From Bifidobacterium sp. ESL0690 (GTDB taxonomy: Bacteria > Actinomycetota > Actinomycetes > Actinomycetales > Bifidobacteriaceae), in the NCBI RefSeq assembly GCF_029392315.1, contig NZ_CP113939.1, positions 1-64,000 of the forward strand: 64,000 nt of DNA, given 5' to 3'. Made by a program: the position numbers and the translations under genes. Shown here piece by piece: positions 41,460 to 50,343 of the stretch. The notes under the pieces were generated by a model. It ran no database searches. It was not told the origin of the DNA and saw only the letters and a list, made by a program, of their open reading frames with translations. Position 1 is the first letter of the stretch; each line of letters starts with the position of its first letter.

Positions 41460-42860
41460 ATGACGTTTCAATTTCCGAACGATTTCACGTGGGGTACGGC
41501 AACCGCGGCGTACCAGGTAGAAGGGGCTATCGAAGAAGACGGCCGTGCGCCCTCGATTTGGGACACGTTCTGCGCCCAGCCGGGCAGGATTGCCGACAAG
41601 TCCTCCGGCAAGGAGGCCTGCGACGAATATCACCGCTATCCCGAAGACATCGAGCTGATGAAAAAGCTCGGGGTGCGGGCCTATCGTTTTTCGGTGGCCT
41701 GGCCGCGTATCGTGCCCAGCGCCGACGGCAAAATCAACCAGCGCGGCATCGACCATTACCTTCGCCTGCTCGATGCCTTGCGTGAGGCCGATATCAAGCC
41801 GGTGCTCACCATGTATCACTGGGATTTGCCGCAATATCTGCAGGATCAGGGTGGCTGGCCGTCTCGTGAAACGGCGTTGCGTTTTGCCGATTATGCGCAG
41901 GCCCTTGCCCGGGCTTTTGGCGACCGCGTGGACACTTGGACAACGCTCAATGAGCCTTGGTGCACGGCTTATCTCGGTTATGGAAACGGCTCGCACGCCC
42001 CCGGCATCCAGGACTACGAGCAGGCGCTGAAGGCTGTGCACCATCTCAATTTGGCCCACGGATTGGCGGCTCAGGCCGTGCACCATGAGCTCGGAGACGA
42101 TGCCAAGGTTTCCGTGACGCTGAATCTTGCGGCCAATATCGCCGTTTCCGACAGCGCGGACGATATCGCCGCGAAACGTCGTGCCGACCTGTTTGCCAAC
42201 GAGGTCTTTTTGGGGCCGATGCTGGAAGGCCGCTATGACCCGGAAATTGCTGAAGCCACCAGCGACATCATCGATTGGGACTTCGTCAGGGACGGCGACA
42301 TGGAGACGATACGTCAGCCGCTGGCCGCGCTGGGCGTGAATTATTACTCCAGTAATCATGTCCGTCGCGCCGCAAGCGTTCCCGAAGCTGATGAGGACGA
42401 CCGTCATTTTGGCGCCATGCCTGCGCAACAGATGGTCGAGACTTTGCCGCCGGAAGGCCAATTGACGGCGATGGGCTGGAATCAGGAACCCGCCGCGTTG
42501 ACGCAGCTGCTTGTAGAGCTGAGCAAGCGTTTTCCGGATACCCCGCTGATGATTACCGAAAACGGTTCCGCCTGGGACGACACCGTTGAGGCGGATGCGT
42601 CGATGCCCAATGGGGCCATCGTCCACGACCCCGATCGCGTGGCCTATCTGAACGCCCACATTCGCGCAATGGCGGACGCGATGGAGGCCGGTGCCAATGT
42701 CATCGGCTATTTCGCGTGGTCTCTGCTGGATAATTTCGAATGGGCCTTGGGCTATACGAAACGGTTCGGCATCGTTCGTGTCGATTACAGCAACCAGCAG
42801 CGTATCTGGAAGGATTCCGGCCTGCGTTATGCCCAGATCGTCAAGGCGAATGCCATCTGA
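41460..42860 (+). CDS. GH1 family beta-glucosidase (or 6-phospho-free beta-glycosidase)
   Basis: A cytoplasmic GH1 enzyme of 466 residues, hydrolysing terminal beta-glucosides or related glycosides. The N-terminus FPNDFTWGTATAAYQVEGA is typical. The acid/base glutamate is in TLNEPW (about Glu165) and the nucleophile in ITENGS (about Glu367). No phosphate-binding motif is evident, and an ABC importer rather than a PTS is encoded nearby, so an unphosphorylated substrate is likely. The ATG at 41460 has an AAGGAAAAGG ribosome site. An inverted repeat (GAAGTCT at 41398, AGACTTC at 41418) lies upstream and may be regulatory. A LacI gene follows directly. Confidence 0.92.
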   Translation: MTFQFPNDFTWGTATAAYQVEGAIEEDGRAPSIWDTFCAQPGRIADKSSGKEACDEYHRYPEDIELMKKLGVRAYRFSVAWPRIVPSADGKINQRGIDHYLRLLDALREADIKPVLTMYHWDLPQYLQDQGGWPSRETALRFADYAQALARAFGDRVDTWTTLNEPWCTAYLGYGNGSHAPGIQDYEQALKAVHHLNLAHGLAAQAVHHELGDDAKVSVTLNLAANIAVSDSADDIAAKRRADLFANEVFLGPMLEGRYDPEIAEATSDIIDWDFVRDGDMETIRQPLAALGVNYYSSNHVRRAASVPEADEDDRHFGAMPAQQMVETLPPEGQLTAMGWNQEPAALTQLLVELSKRFPDTPLMITENGSAWDDTVEADASMPNGAIVHDPDRVAYLNAHIRAMADAMEAGANVIGYFAWSLLDNFEWALGYTKRFGIVRVDYSNQQRIWKDSGLRYAQIVKANAI

Positions 42861-42883
42861 ATCAATCTGAATCAGGCCGATTT

Positions 42884-42920
42884 AAGGAGGAGCCGCGCAA
42901 TTACGCACGTCTCCTTCTTT
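42884..42920 (+). terminator. Possible terminator after GH1 gene
   Basis: AAGGAG (42884-42889) pairs with CTCCTT (42911-42916), followed by CTTTTGT. The stem is short, so this is a weak candidate. Confidence 0.4.
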
Positions 42921-42967
42921 TGTCATATGATGAAGTATCTGCTGTCGATTTGATGTCGAGGTCACCA

Positions 42968-43990
42968 ATGGCGGGAATCAAGGATGTTGCCAAGCGTGCC
43001 GGCGTATCCATCAGCACGGTTTCGTATGTGATGAGCGGCAAGCGCTCGGTCAAGGTCGAAACGAAAATCCGTGTGCTGCAAGCCGCCCGTGAGTTGAATT
43101 ATTTTCCTCGAGGCGGCACACGCGTCCTGCGCGGCACCCGTACCAACATGCTCGCGTTGAGCTCTCCGGAGCATGATTGGACGGATTACACGAATTATTC
43201 GGCGTTCTTTTTCGGCGTCGCCCAGCGTGCACAGCATTACGGCTATGACGTTTTGTTGCTGATGGGGGAAGAGGAAAACGACGATTTGAAGCGGATTTCG
43301 GATTCCGGCATGGTCGATGGCCTGCTGCTGCTCGATGTCGAACTCGACGACCCGCGGGTCGAACAGGCCAAGATGGCCCGGATTCCCGTGGTCTCCATCG
43401 GTTATTCAAACAACGGTTCAGGTGTGATTTCGATTGATCTCGACTTCAAGTTGATGGGTCAGTGGGCGGTGGAAAAGGCCTATAAACTCGGCCACCGGCA
43501 CGTGCTGATGATGGGTTCCAACGAGGAGGCCTATGCGAAGGGTTCGAATTTCCTGATTCGCACGGAAAGATCCGTCGATGAGACCGCCGCGAAACATGGC
43601 ATGAATGTCGTTCATAACTATATCCACAGTGGCAGTATGGAGGATATCGAGCAGTCCGTGGAAGACGCTTTCAGGCAGGACCCTGAACTCAGCGTGGTCT
43701 TTGCGCAGTGCAACCTCGAGCAGATCGAGATGCTGATTCGCTCGTTTCAGCGGCGTGGGCTCGACGTGCCGCGCGATATGTCGATTCTCGCGCTTGGTAC
43801 GTTCGGCAACACGGCCAAGATGACCATTCCCGTCGACGAGATTCCGATGATGCCTTTCGTCTCATGCGGGCGTTCCGTCGATGTGCTGATGGACATGCTT
43901 TCCGGCAAACGCAGCGATATTGGGGCAGTTGAACTGATTCCTCCTAAATATCTCAAGCGCGGGTCGATGGTTAAAGCCAGAAAAAGCTGA
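42968..43990 (+). CDS. LacI-family transcriptional regulator
   Basis: A 340-residue repressor. The N-terminal HTH reads GIKDVAKRAGVSISTVSYVMSGKRSV, followed by a hinge and a periplasmic-binding-like sensor domain with DGLLLLDVELDDPR and GHRHVLMMG. The ATG at 42968 follows GAGG; an in-frame ATG at 42953 lacks a ribosome site. It sits between the GH1 gene and the solute-binding protein and most likely represses both in response to the imported sugar. I could not confidently pick its operator; GAGC-based inverted repeats (CGAGC at 44055, GCTCG at 44067) lie in the next promoter region. Confidence 0.92.
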   Translation: MAGIKDVAKRAGVSISTVSYVMSGKRSVKVETKIRVLQAARELNYFPRGGTRVLRGTRTNMLALSSPEHDWTDYTNYSAFFFGVAQRAQHYGYDVLLLMGEEENDDLKRISDSGMVDGLLLLDVELDDPRVEQAKMARIPVVSIGYSNNGSGVISIDLDFKLMGQWAVEKAYKLGHRHVLMMGSNEEAYAKGSNFLIRTERSVDETAAKHGMNVVHNYIHSGSMEDIEQSVEDAFRQDPELSVVFAQCNLEQIEMLIRSFQRRGLDVPRDMSILALGTFGNTAKMTIPVDEIPMMPFVSCGRSVDVLMDMLSGKRSDIGAVELIPPKYLKRGSMVKARKS

Positions 43991-44104
43991 GGCACTGTCG
44001 AAAAGTATCGAAATAATTCTGTTCTCTTTAGTAAGTTGAATAAACTAACTCTTACGAGCGAAGTTGGCTCGGTATTGCAAAGTTGCATAAAGAAAGGGAG
44101 AACG

Positions 44105-45421
44105 ATGAAATCGCTACATCGCTTTGTGGCCGCGGCACTTGCGGCTGCTACGGCTCTTGGCACTTTGGGCCTGTCCGCCTGCGGGAATAGTTCTGATTCC
44201 GCGCAAGAGAAGGACCCCAAGACCATCAAAATCTGGCATTACGAGGAAGACAACGGCGCTCAGGGCAAGGCTTGGAAACAGGCCATGAAGGTCTTTGAGA
44301 AGCAGACCGGCGTCAAGGTGAAGTTCGAGAAGAAATCCTTCGAGCAGATTCGCCAGAACGCCTCGCAGATCCTCAATTCCGACCAGGCCCCGGACGTCAT
44401 GGAATACAACAAGGGCAACGCCACGGCCGGCCTGCTTGCCAGCCAGGGGCTGCTGACCAACCTCGACAGCTATGTCTCGAAGTATAAGTGGGACAGCAAG
44501 ATCAAGGGCACGTTGGCCGATACCGGCAAATACAACGATAAGGGCGTCATGGGCTCCGGTAATTGGTATGGCATCACCAATTACGGCGAAGACATCATGA
44601 TGTACTACAACAAGGACATGTTCGACAAGTACGGCATCGCCATCCCGAAGACGATGGACGAGCTTGAAGCGGCGATGCAGAAGTTCGTCGATAATGGCGT
44701 GACCCCGCTTTCCGAAGGTGTTGCGGAATATCCGCTGCAGCATCTGTGGTGGCAGCTGGTTCTGCAAAAGGCGAGCCCCCAGCTTATCAAGGCTTATGAG
44801 ATGTATGACGGCAAGGTTGATTGGCACGGAGCGGCCATGACGTACGCCACCCAGACGATTCAGGATTGGGTCAAGAAGGGTTATATTTCCAAGGACTGCA
44901 CCGGCCTCAAGGCCGAGGATGCGGGCCAGGGCTTCATGAACGGCACCTATCCGATGTTCTTCTCGGGCACTTGGTGGTTCGGCCGCTTCCAGCAGGAGAT
45001 CCCGAAGGTCAACTGGACGACTTCCCTCTTCCCCGAGACCAAGAAGGTCGTGGGTTCCTCCGGTAACGTCTGGGTGATTCCGGATCGTTCCAAGAAGAAG
45101 GATCTCGCCGCGAAGTTCATCAACATCACGCTGAGCCCCGAAATCCAGAACCTCATGGGCAATTCCGGCGGTCTGCCGATTGCCGCCCAGCCCAATGCGA
45201 TCACCGATCCCAAGACCAAGGAACTGATTGTCTCCTACAACGGTGTTCTCAAGGACAACGCGCTCGGTTTCTATCCCGATTGGCCCACTTCGACCTTCTA
45301 CGACGAGCTCAATGCTTCGTTGCAGGAACTGGTCAATGGCACCTCTGATCCGAAGGCCGTTCTGGATCAGATGAAGGCGAATTACGACAAGGGTGTCCAG
45401 ACAGCCGGAGTGAAGTCCTGA
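44105..45421 (+). CDS. ABC-transporter sugar-binding lipoprotein
   Basis: A family 1 extracellular solute-binding protein. The ATG at 44105 has an AAAGGGAG ribosome site and begins a lipoprotein signal (MKSLHRFVAAALAAATALG) with the lipobox LSAC near residue 25. The mature part has KTIKIWHYEEDNGAQGKAWK and ends in a usual ABC-SBP helix (ALNASLQELVNG). It delivers an oligosaccharide to the permeases that follow. An intercistronic hairpin after the gene would allow more binding protein than permease to be made, which is a common arrangement. Confidence 0.92.
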   Translation: MKSLHRFVAAALAAATALGTLGLSACGNSSDSAQEKDPKTIKIWHYEEDNGAQGKAWKQAMKVFEKQTGVKVKFEKKSFEQIRQNASQILNSDQAPDVMEYNKGNATAGLLASQGLLTNLDSYVSKYKWDSKIKGTLADTGKYNDKGVMGSGNWYGITNYGEDIMMYYNKDMFDKYGIAIPKTMDELEAAMQKFVDNGVTPLSEGVAEYPLQHLWWQLVLQKASPQLIKAYEMYDGKVDWHGAAMTYATQTIQDWVKKGYISKDCTGLKAEDAGQGFMNGTYPMFFSGTWWFGRFQQEIPKVNWTTSLFPETKKVVGSSGNVWVIPDRSKKKDLAAKFINITLSPEIQNLMGNSGGLPIAAQPNAITDPKTKELIVSYNGVLKDNALGFYPDWPTSTFYDELNASLQELVNGTSDPKAVLDQMKANYDKGVQTAGVKS

Positions 45422-45435
45422 TAGCTGCCCTCTTT

Positions 45436-45490
45436 ATGCCTGTGGCTCTGTTGATGTGGCTCTGAACAAAGTCACAGGCATTTATTTGTT
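45436..45490 (+). terminator. Attenuating hairpin between binding protein and permeases
   Basis: ATGCCTGTG (45436-45444) pairs with CACAGGCAT (45473-45481), followed by TTATTTGTTT. Located inside the operon, it probably terminates part of the transcripts and stabilises the binding-protein mRNA. Confidence 0.65.
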
Positions 45491-45525
45491 TGATTTAGAT
45501 TTGTCGAGTGAGGGGAATCCTACTG

Positions 45526-46491
45526 ATGAGCTCGCGAAAAAATACGAAAAATCGTCCCGAGAAGCATACGGACGAGAAAAATATGTCAAGGATACCGGGC
45601 AATCCGTCGAATCGTTTCTGGTTGTATCTGGTCCCTGGACTGATAATGCTGCTGTGGATCATCGTCATCCCGGCCTGCTGGAACATCTATCTGAGTTTCA
45701 CGAATTATCGCGGTATCAAGCCGCCGGTATGGGCAGGTCTGGCCAACTGGTCCCGTCTGATGAAGGACTCGACCTTCTGGGTGTCCTTCCGCAATTCGGT
45801 GTGGATGATCATCGCGATGGTGGTTATTCCTATTTTGATCGGTCTTATTCTGGCATCGCTGATTTTCGACGTTGTGCAGAAAAAATTCGGCGCCAAGACC
45901 GCATCGACCCTGAGAGCCGTTTATTACTTCCCGCAGTTGCTGCCAATCGCGGTTGCGTCTCTGGTCATGGGATGGATTTTCCGTCCTGAGAACGGTGCTT
46001 TGAACGCGTTGCTGAAGGATATCGGCCTCGGCAAATTCCAGCACAACTGGCTTGGTGCTCCGGATACGGCCTTGATTTTCCTGATGATCATCATGATCTG
46101 GATTCAGCTTGGCTACCCGCTGATCATCTTCATGTCTGGCCTGCAGCGCGTCGATCCGGAACTCTACGAGGCGGCGAGCCTCGACGGGGCGAATTGGTGG
46201 CAGCGGTTCCTGGCCATCACGTTGCCGAGTATCAAGCCGGAGATCTTCGTGGTCGCGCTTACCTGCACCATCGCCGCCTTGAAGGTGTTCGGCCCGGTTT
46301 ATATGTTGACCAAGGGTGGACCTGGCACGTCGACGATTGTGCCTTCCTACTATTCATATACACAGTTCTTCCAGTCGCAGCAAGTTGGTTATGGTGCCGC
46401 CATCGCGACTGCGCTGACAATCCTGATCATTATCGTTTCCATTGCTTTCACTGCCGTGCAGCAAAAGGTTGAGAAGGAAGACGAGGAGTAA
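45526..46491 (+). CDS. ABC sugar permease, MalF-type
   Basis: An inner-membrane permease of 321 residues with six transmembrane segments. The EAA loop EAASLDGANWWQRFLAITLP near residue 214 contacts the ATPase. The ATG at 45526 has GAGGGG about 10 nt upstream; a GTG at 45508 is also in frame. It overlaps nothing and is followed by the partner permease 2 nt later. No ATPase gene is present in the island, so a shared MsmK-type ATPase elsewhere is expected. Confidence 0.92.
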   Translation: MSSRKNTKNRPEKHTDEKNMSRIPGNPSNRFWLYLVPGLIMLLWIIVIPACWNIYLSFTNYRGIKPPVWAGLANWSRLMKDSTFWVSFRNSVWMIIAMVVIPILIGLILASLIFDVVQKKFGAKTASTLRAVYYFPQLLPIAVASLVMGWIFRPENGALNALLKDIGLGKFQHNWLGAPDTALIFLMIIMIWIQLGYPLIIFMSGLQRVDPELYEAASLDGANWWQRFLAITLPSIKPEIFVVALTCTIAALKVFGPVYMLTKGGPGTSTIVPSYYSYTQFFQSQQVGYGAAIATALTILIIIVSIAFTAVQQKVEKEDEE

Positions 46492-46493
46492 TT

Positions 46494-47384
46494 ATGTCGA
46501 GTGCAACCGTAGAAATGCAAACTGGTCATAAGTCCAAGTCCCGTATCCCCCAAGGGAAAAAGAACCGTGCCCCCGGAGACTGGGTGATACTTGCGCTGCT
46601 GATTATCGGCGGTGTGATCATGCTCTTCCCGTTCATCGTCCTGTTACTCAATGCATTCAAGACCCCTATCGACTACAATTCCTCGGGCCCGTTGAGCTGG
46701 CCGAAGGAATTCAGCACCGTCGGTCTGATGAAGTTCTGGAACCGCGTCAACTTCCCGGAAAAGGTGTGGAACAGCATCTGGATTTCCGGCTTGGTCGCCA
46801 TTATCGGCGTGGTGCTTTCGATGTTCAACTCCTTCGCGCTCGGTATCGGTCGCGTAAAGGGTCGTCGTTGGATCACCCTGCTGATTATGCTGGCCAATAT
46901 GATGCCGCAGGAAGCCTTGCTATACCCGCTCTATATCATGTTCAAGGCCATGGGGCTGTACAATTCCCAGTGGTCGATCGTCATCATATTTAGCGTAATA
47001 CAAAGCGCGTTCGGTACTTACCTGCTGTCGTCCGTTTACGGTACGTTCCCCAAAGCTATTTTGGAGGCGGCGGCCATCGACGGTGCAAGTCGCTGGCGTA
47101 TTTTCAAGGACATTGTCTTCCCGATCTCCAGGCCGACATTGAGCGTCCTGCTCGTGTTCTTCTTCATCTGGACCTGGAACGAATACATGATCCCGATGGC
47201 ATTCCTTGTAGACAACGCCACGCAAACCGTGCCGATTGCGGTAAGCTCGCTTTCCGGAGACCGCCTGATGGATGTCACGACGACCGCCGCAGCGTCGCTT
47301 ATCAGCATCGTACCGACGTTGATTTTCTATCTCATCTTCCAGCGCACGCTTTCGCGCGGAATCACTGTAGGAGCTGTGAAATAA
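46494..47384 (+). CDS. ABC sugar permease, MalG-type
   Basis: A 296-residue partner permease with six membrane segments and the EAA loop EAAAIDGASRWRIFKDIVFP near residue 187. A GAGGAG ribosome site lies directly before its ATG, 2 nt after the preceding stop, and its own stop abuts the GH31 ATG (TAAATG). The three genes are therefore cotranscribed. Confidence 0.93.
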   Translation: MSSATVEMQTGHKSKSRIPQGKKNRAPGDWVILALLIIGGVIMLFPFIVLLLNAFKTPIDYNSSGPLSWPKEFSTVGLMKFWNRVNFPEKVWNSIWISGLVAIIGVVLSMFNSFALGIGRVKGRRWITLLIMLANMMPQEALLYPLYIMFKAMGLYNSQWSIVIIFSVIQSAFGTYLLSSVYGTFPKAILEAAAIDGASRWRIFKDIVFPISRPTLSVLLVFFFIWTWNEYMIPMAFLVDNATQTVPIAVSSLSGDRLMDVTTTAAASLISIVPTLIFYLIFQRTLSRGITVGAVK

Positions 47385-49802
47385 ATGAAATTTACCAATG
47401 GTTATTGGCTCACCCGTCCGAACGTCGAAGCGCTTTACGCGCGCGAGGCCTATGAGCTTCGCGTCGGTGACGACGGGGAAAGCCTCGATATCCTCGCGAC
47501 CACGAAACCTGTTGGTGGGCGCAACGACATCCTGAACCTGCCGACGTTCGACGTGCACATCACCACGCCGGCGGAGGGCATCATCAGGGTTGTCGCCCGG
47601 CATTGGGACGGTGCCACGCAGGCATATGGCTTCCCGCTGAATGTCGACGCCGACAAGCATCGCGAGTATGTTTCAACCGACGCGCAAGGCAACGGCGACG
47701 GCGAAGTGGGCGAGGACGGCGCGAGCGTTTCGCTGACTTCCGGCCCGCTTTCGGTGAAAGTGACCAAAGGCAGCCCGTGGAACCTTTCGTTTGAAGCGGA
47801 CGGCAAGACCATCACCCATTCGCTCAACAAAGGTATCGGAAGGTTCAAATTGAACGAGCTGTCTGCGGTTTCGGCCCAGCCGGTCGGTGAATTCGGCGTC
47901 ACCACGGACGGCAGCGCCTTCGACGAGTCGGACGTGTTCAGCGCGGTCAAGCTCTCGTTGGGCGTCGGCGAGCAGGTCTTCGGCCTTGGCGAGCGTTTCG
48001 GCGCGTACGTCAAGAACGGTCAGAGCGTCGATATCTGGAACGAGGACGGCGGCACGGCCAGCGAGCAGGGATACAAGGACATCCCCTTCTATATGACCTC
48101 GAACGGCTATGGCGTCTTGGTCAACAACCGCGGTCATGTCTCCTTCGAGATCGGCAGCGAGGATACGGAGGCCGTTCAGTTCTCCGTGCCCGGCGAAGAA
48201 GTTGATTTCTGCGTCGTCTATGGCCCGACGCCCAAGGAGATCCTGCGGCGCTACACCGGGCTGGTCGGCAGGCCGGCCAACGTTCCCGCGTGGAGCTACG
48301 GCCTGTGGCTGACGACCTCCTTCACCACGAAATACGACGAGAAGACCATCAACTCGTTCATCGACGGCATGGCCGATCGCGGCATCCCGCTGAGCGTGTT
48401 CCATTACGACTGTTACTGGATGCGTCAGTTCCAATGGTGCGATTTCGAGTGGGACAAGCGTTTCTTCGGCGACATCGAGTCCACGCTCAAGCGTCTCCAC
48501 GACGAGAAGCACCTGCATATCTGCGCCTGGATCAACCCGTACGTCGGCCAACGCGGCAAGATGTTCGAGGAAGGCAAGCAGAAGGGATATCTCGTCAAGA
48601 AGGCCAACGGCGACGTCTGGCAGACCGATTTGTGGCAGGCCGGCATGGGCCTGGTCGATTTCACGAACCCCGCGGCTTGCGATTGGTTCGCCGACAAGGT
48701 GAAGCATCTGCTGCGGCAAGGCGTGGACGCCATCAAGACCGATTTCGGCGAGCGTATCCCCCGCGATGTCGTCTGGTACGACGGTTCCGACAAGCTCTCG
48801 ATGCATAATTGGTACACCCAGCTATACAACCAGACCGTGTTCAAGGCGATCGAAGAGGAACGCGGCAAGGGCAACGCCGTGCTTTACGCCCGTTCCGCCA
48901 CCGTCGGCGGCCAGAGACAGCCTTGCCACTGGGGCGGCGATTGCGAATCGACGTTCAACGGCATGGCCCAATCGCTGCGTGCCGGCCTTTCGCTGGTATC
49001 CTCCGGTTTCGGCTTCTGGAGCCACGATATCGGCGGTTTCGAGGGCGCGAAACCCGATTCCGCGGTGTACAAGCGCTGGTCGGCCTTCGGGTTGCTCGGC
49101 TCGCACTCGCGTATGCACGGATCGACCGTATACCGTGTGCCGTGGCTCTTCGATGAAGAGGACGAGAAGAACGGCGTCGCGCTGCGCCCCGGCGAGACTG
49201 CCGTCGACGTGGTACGCAAGTTCACGAAGCTCAAGCTCTCGCTGATGCCGTATATCTACCGCATCGGGCTTGAGCCGCACCGCAACGGCACGCCGGTCAT
49301 GCGCTCCATGTTCATGGAATTCCCTGACGATCTGACCGCACGTCCGCTCGACCGGCAGTATATGTTCGGCCCGAGCCTGCTCGTCGCGCCCGTCTTCACT
49401 TATTCCGGCGATGTCGATTACTATCTGCCGAAAGGGACTTGGGTCAACTGGTTCACCGGCGAGACGGTGCGGACGGATGCCGGGGTATGGCGCCATGAAC
49501 GTCACGATTTCGACTCGATACCGCTTTGGGTGCGCGACGGCAGCGTCATCGTGACCCATCCGGGAGCCGAATCGGCGGAGTATGAGTTCGGCAGGAACCC
49601 GGAGGTGCGCGTCTACCTCGATCAGGTCGGCAGCGCTTCGGTCGAGGTCGTGGAGGAAGACGGTTCGAGCGTTACGTTTGATGCCGTCAAGACCGCCGAC
49701 GGCGTCAAAGTCACGAGTTCCGATGGCTGCGACTTCACTGCCCGGTTGGCTAGCGGCGATTCCGTTGCGAGCGTAGATGGAGTAGTTGTTCTGCGTGGCT
49801 GA
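47385..49802 (+). CDS. GH31 alpha-glycosidase, YicI-type alpha-xylosidase
   Basis: An 805-residue GH31 enzyme. The catalytic nucleophile is in IKTDFGERIP (about Asp453) and the acid/base in HWGGDCESTF (about Asp519). The flanking segments FHYDCYWMRQFQWCDFEWD and GFWSHDIGGFEG are characteristic of alpha-xylosidases of the YicI group, which release alpha-xylose from isoprimeverose and xyloglucan oligosaccharides. Some group members act on alpha-glucosides, so the substrate needs testing. No signal peptide, so cytoplasmic. An AGGAGC ribosome site is present. Together with GH1 it would dismantle an imported xylosylated glucoside. Confidence 0.9.
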   Translation: MKFTNGYWLTRPNVEALYAREAYELRVGDDGESLDILATTKPVGGRNDILNLPTFDVHITTPAEGIIRVVARHWDGATQAYGFPLNVDADKHREYVSTDAQGNGDGEVGEDGASVSLTSGPLSVKVTKGSPWNLSFEADGKTITHSLNKGIGRFKLNELSAVSAQPVGEFGVTTDGSAFDESDVFSAVKLSLGVGEQVFGLGERFGAYVKNGQSVDIWNEDGGTASEQGYKDIPFYMTSNGYGVLVNNRGHVSFEIGSEDTEAVQFSVPGEEVDFCVVYGPTPKEILRRYTGLVGRPANVPAWSYGLWLTTSFTTKYDEKTINSFIDGMADRGIPLSVFHYDCYWMRQFQWCDFEWDKRFFGDIESTLKRLHDEKHLHICAWINPYVGQRGKMFEEGKQKGYLVKKANGDVWQTDLWQAGMGLVDFTNPAACDWFADKVKHLLRQGVDAIKTDFGERIPRDVVWYDGSDKLSMHNWYTQLYNQTVFKAIEEERGKGNAVLYARSATVGGQRQPCHWGGDCESTFNGMAQSLRAGLSLVSSGFGFWSHDIGGFEGAKPDSAVYKRWSAFGLLGSHSRMHGSTVYRVPWLFDEEDEKNGVALRPGETAVDVVRKFTKLKLSLMPYIYRIGLEPHRNGTPVMRSMFMEFPDDLTARPLDRQYMFGPSLLVAPVFTYSGDVDYYLPKGTWVNWFTGETVRTDAGVWRHERHDFDSIPLWVRDGSVIVTHPGAESAEYEFGRNPEVRVYLDQVGSASVEVVEEDGSSVTFDAVKTADGVKVTSSDGCDFTARLASGDSVASVDGVVVLRG

Positions 49803-49849
49803 ATGAAGTGTGATCTCTGAGTAAAATCATAGATTGCTAAATTTAATTC

Positions 49850-49890
49850 GGGATGACAAGAATTGAAACTCTTGCCGTCCCGACTTTTAT
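49850..49890 (+). terminator. Terminator after GH31
   Basis: GGGATGACAAG (49850-49860) pairs with CTTGCCGTCCC (49871-49881) with two G-U pairs, followed by GACTTTTAT. It ends the sugar operon before the convergent feo operon. Confidence 0.7.
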
Positions 49891-49968
49891 ATATGCAGCC
49901 TGATTAGGCGTACCGACGTTTTTCGCGAATATTGTCTGTCGCAATGGCTTACTTTATCTTGGGTTACT

Positions 49969-50343
49969 TTATTTGCTCAACTTCGCCTTGAGACGGCCGA
50001 AAACAGACTGACGTTGGCGGATGGCCTTTGGAAGAATCGGGCAACCGGCGCAGACCAGGGAATCCGGATCGGGGTTGCAGCCTTCGCCTGTGGTGGAGTT
50101 GCACGAACGCAGATCGTAAATGTTAATATGGCCCGCAGCGCGTTCTTGTTCGATGACGAGGTCGACGAAATCCAGCGGCAGATTGAGATTAACGGCAATC
50201 ATACGTGGGGTTTGGCCGCGGGTGAGACCGGAAATAACTTTCTCAGAAACCGATGCAGAGGTTTGATTATCGGGGTTTGATAGTTTTGTAGGACTGCTGG
50301 AGATTTTGCGAAAACCATCATTGTTGATAAGCCTGGTTGTCAT
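49969..50343 (-). CDS. FeoC-like winged-helix protein with four cysteines
   Basis: The ATG at 50343 overlaps the feoB stop as ATGA, so it is translated with FeoB. The 124-residue product has a helix-turn-helix-like segment (VISGLTRGQTPRMIAVNLNL, then DFVDLVIEQERAAGHI) as in FeoC. It also has four Cys in C-x7-C-x8-C-x2-C (SCNSTTGEGC ... VCAGCP), a possible Fe-S site. FeoC proteins are small regulators or stabilisers of FeoB. The family call is from topology and position rather than a firm signature. The longer upstream frame reads through feoB and is not used. Confidence 0.72.
   Translation of the reverse strand: MTTRLINNDGFRKISSSPTKLSNPDNQTSASVSEKVISGLTRGQTPRMIAVNLNLPLDFVDLVIEQERAAGHINIYDLRSCNSTTGEGCNPDPDSLVCAGCPILPKAIRQRQSVFGRLKAKLSK

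Noticed and set aside
45456..45989. 177-residue frame overlapping the first permease
   Set aside because: Out-of-frame shadow of a clear ABC permease.
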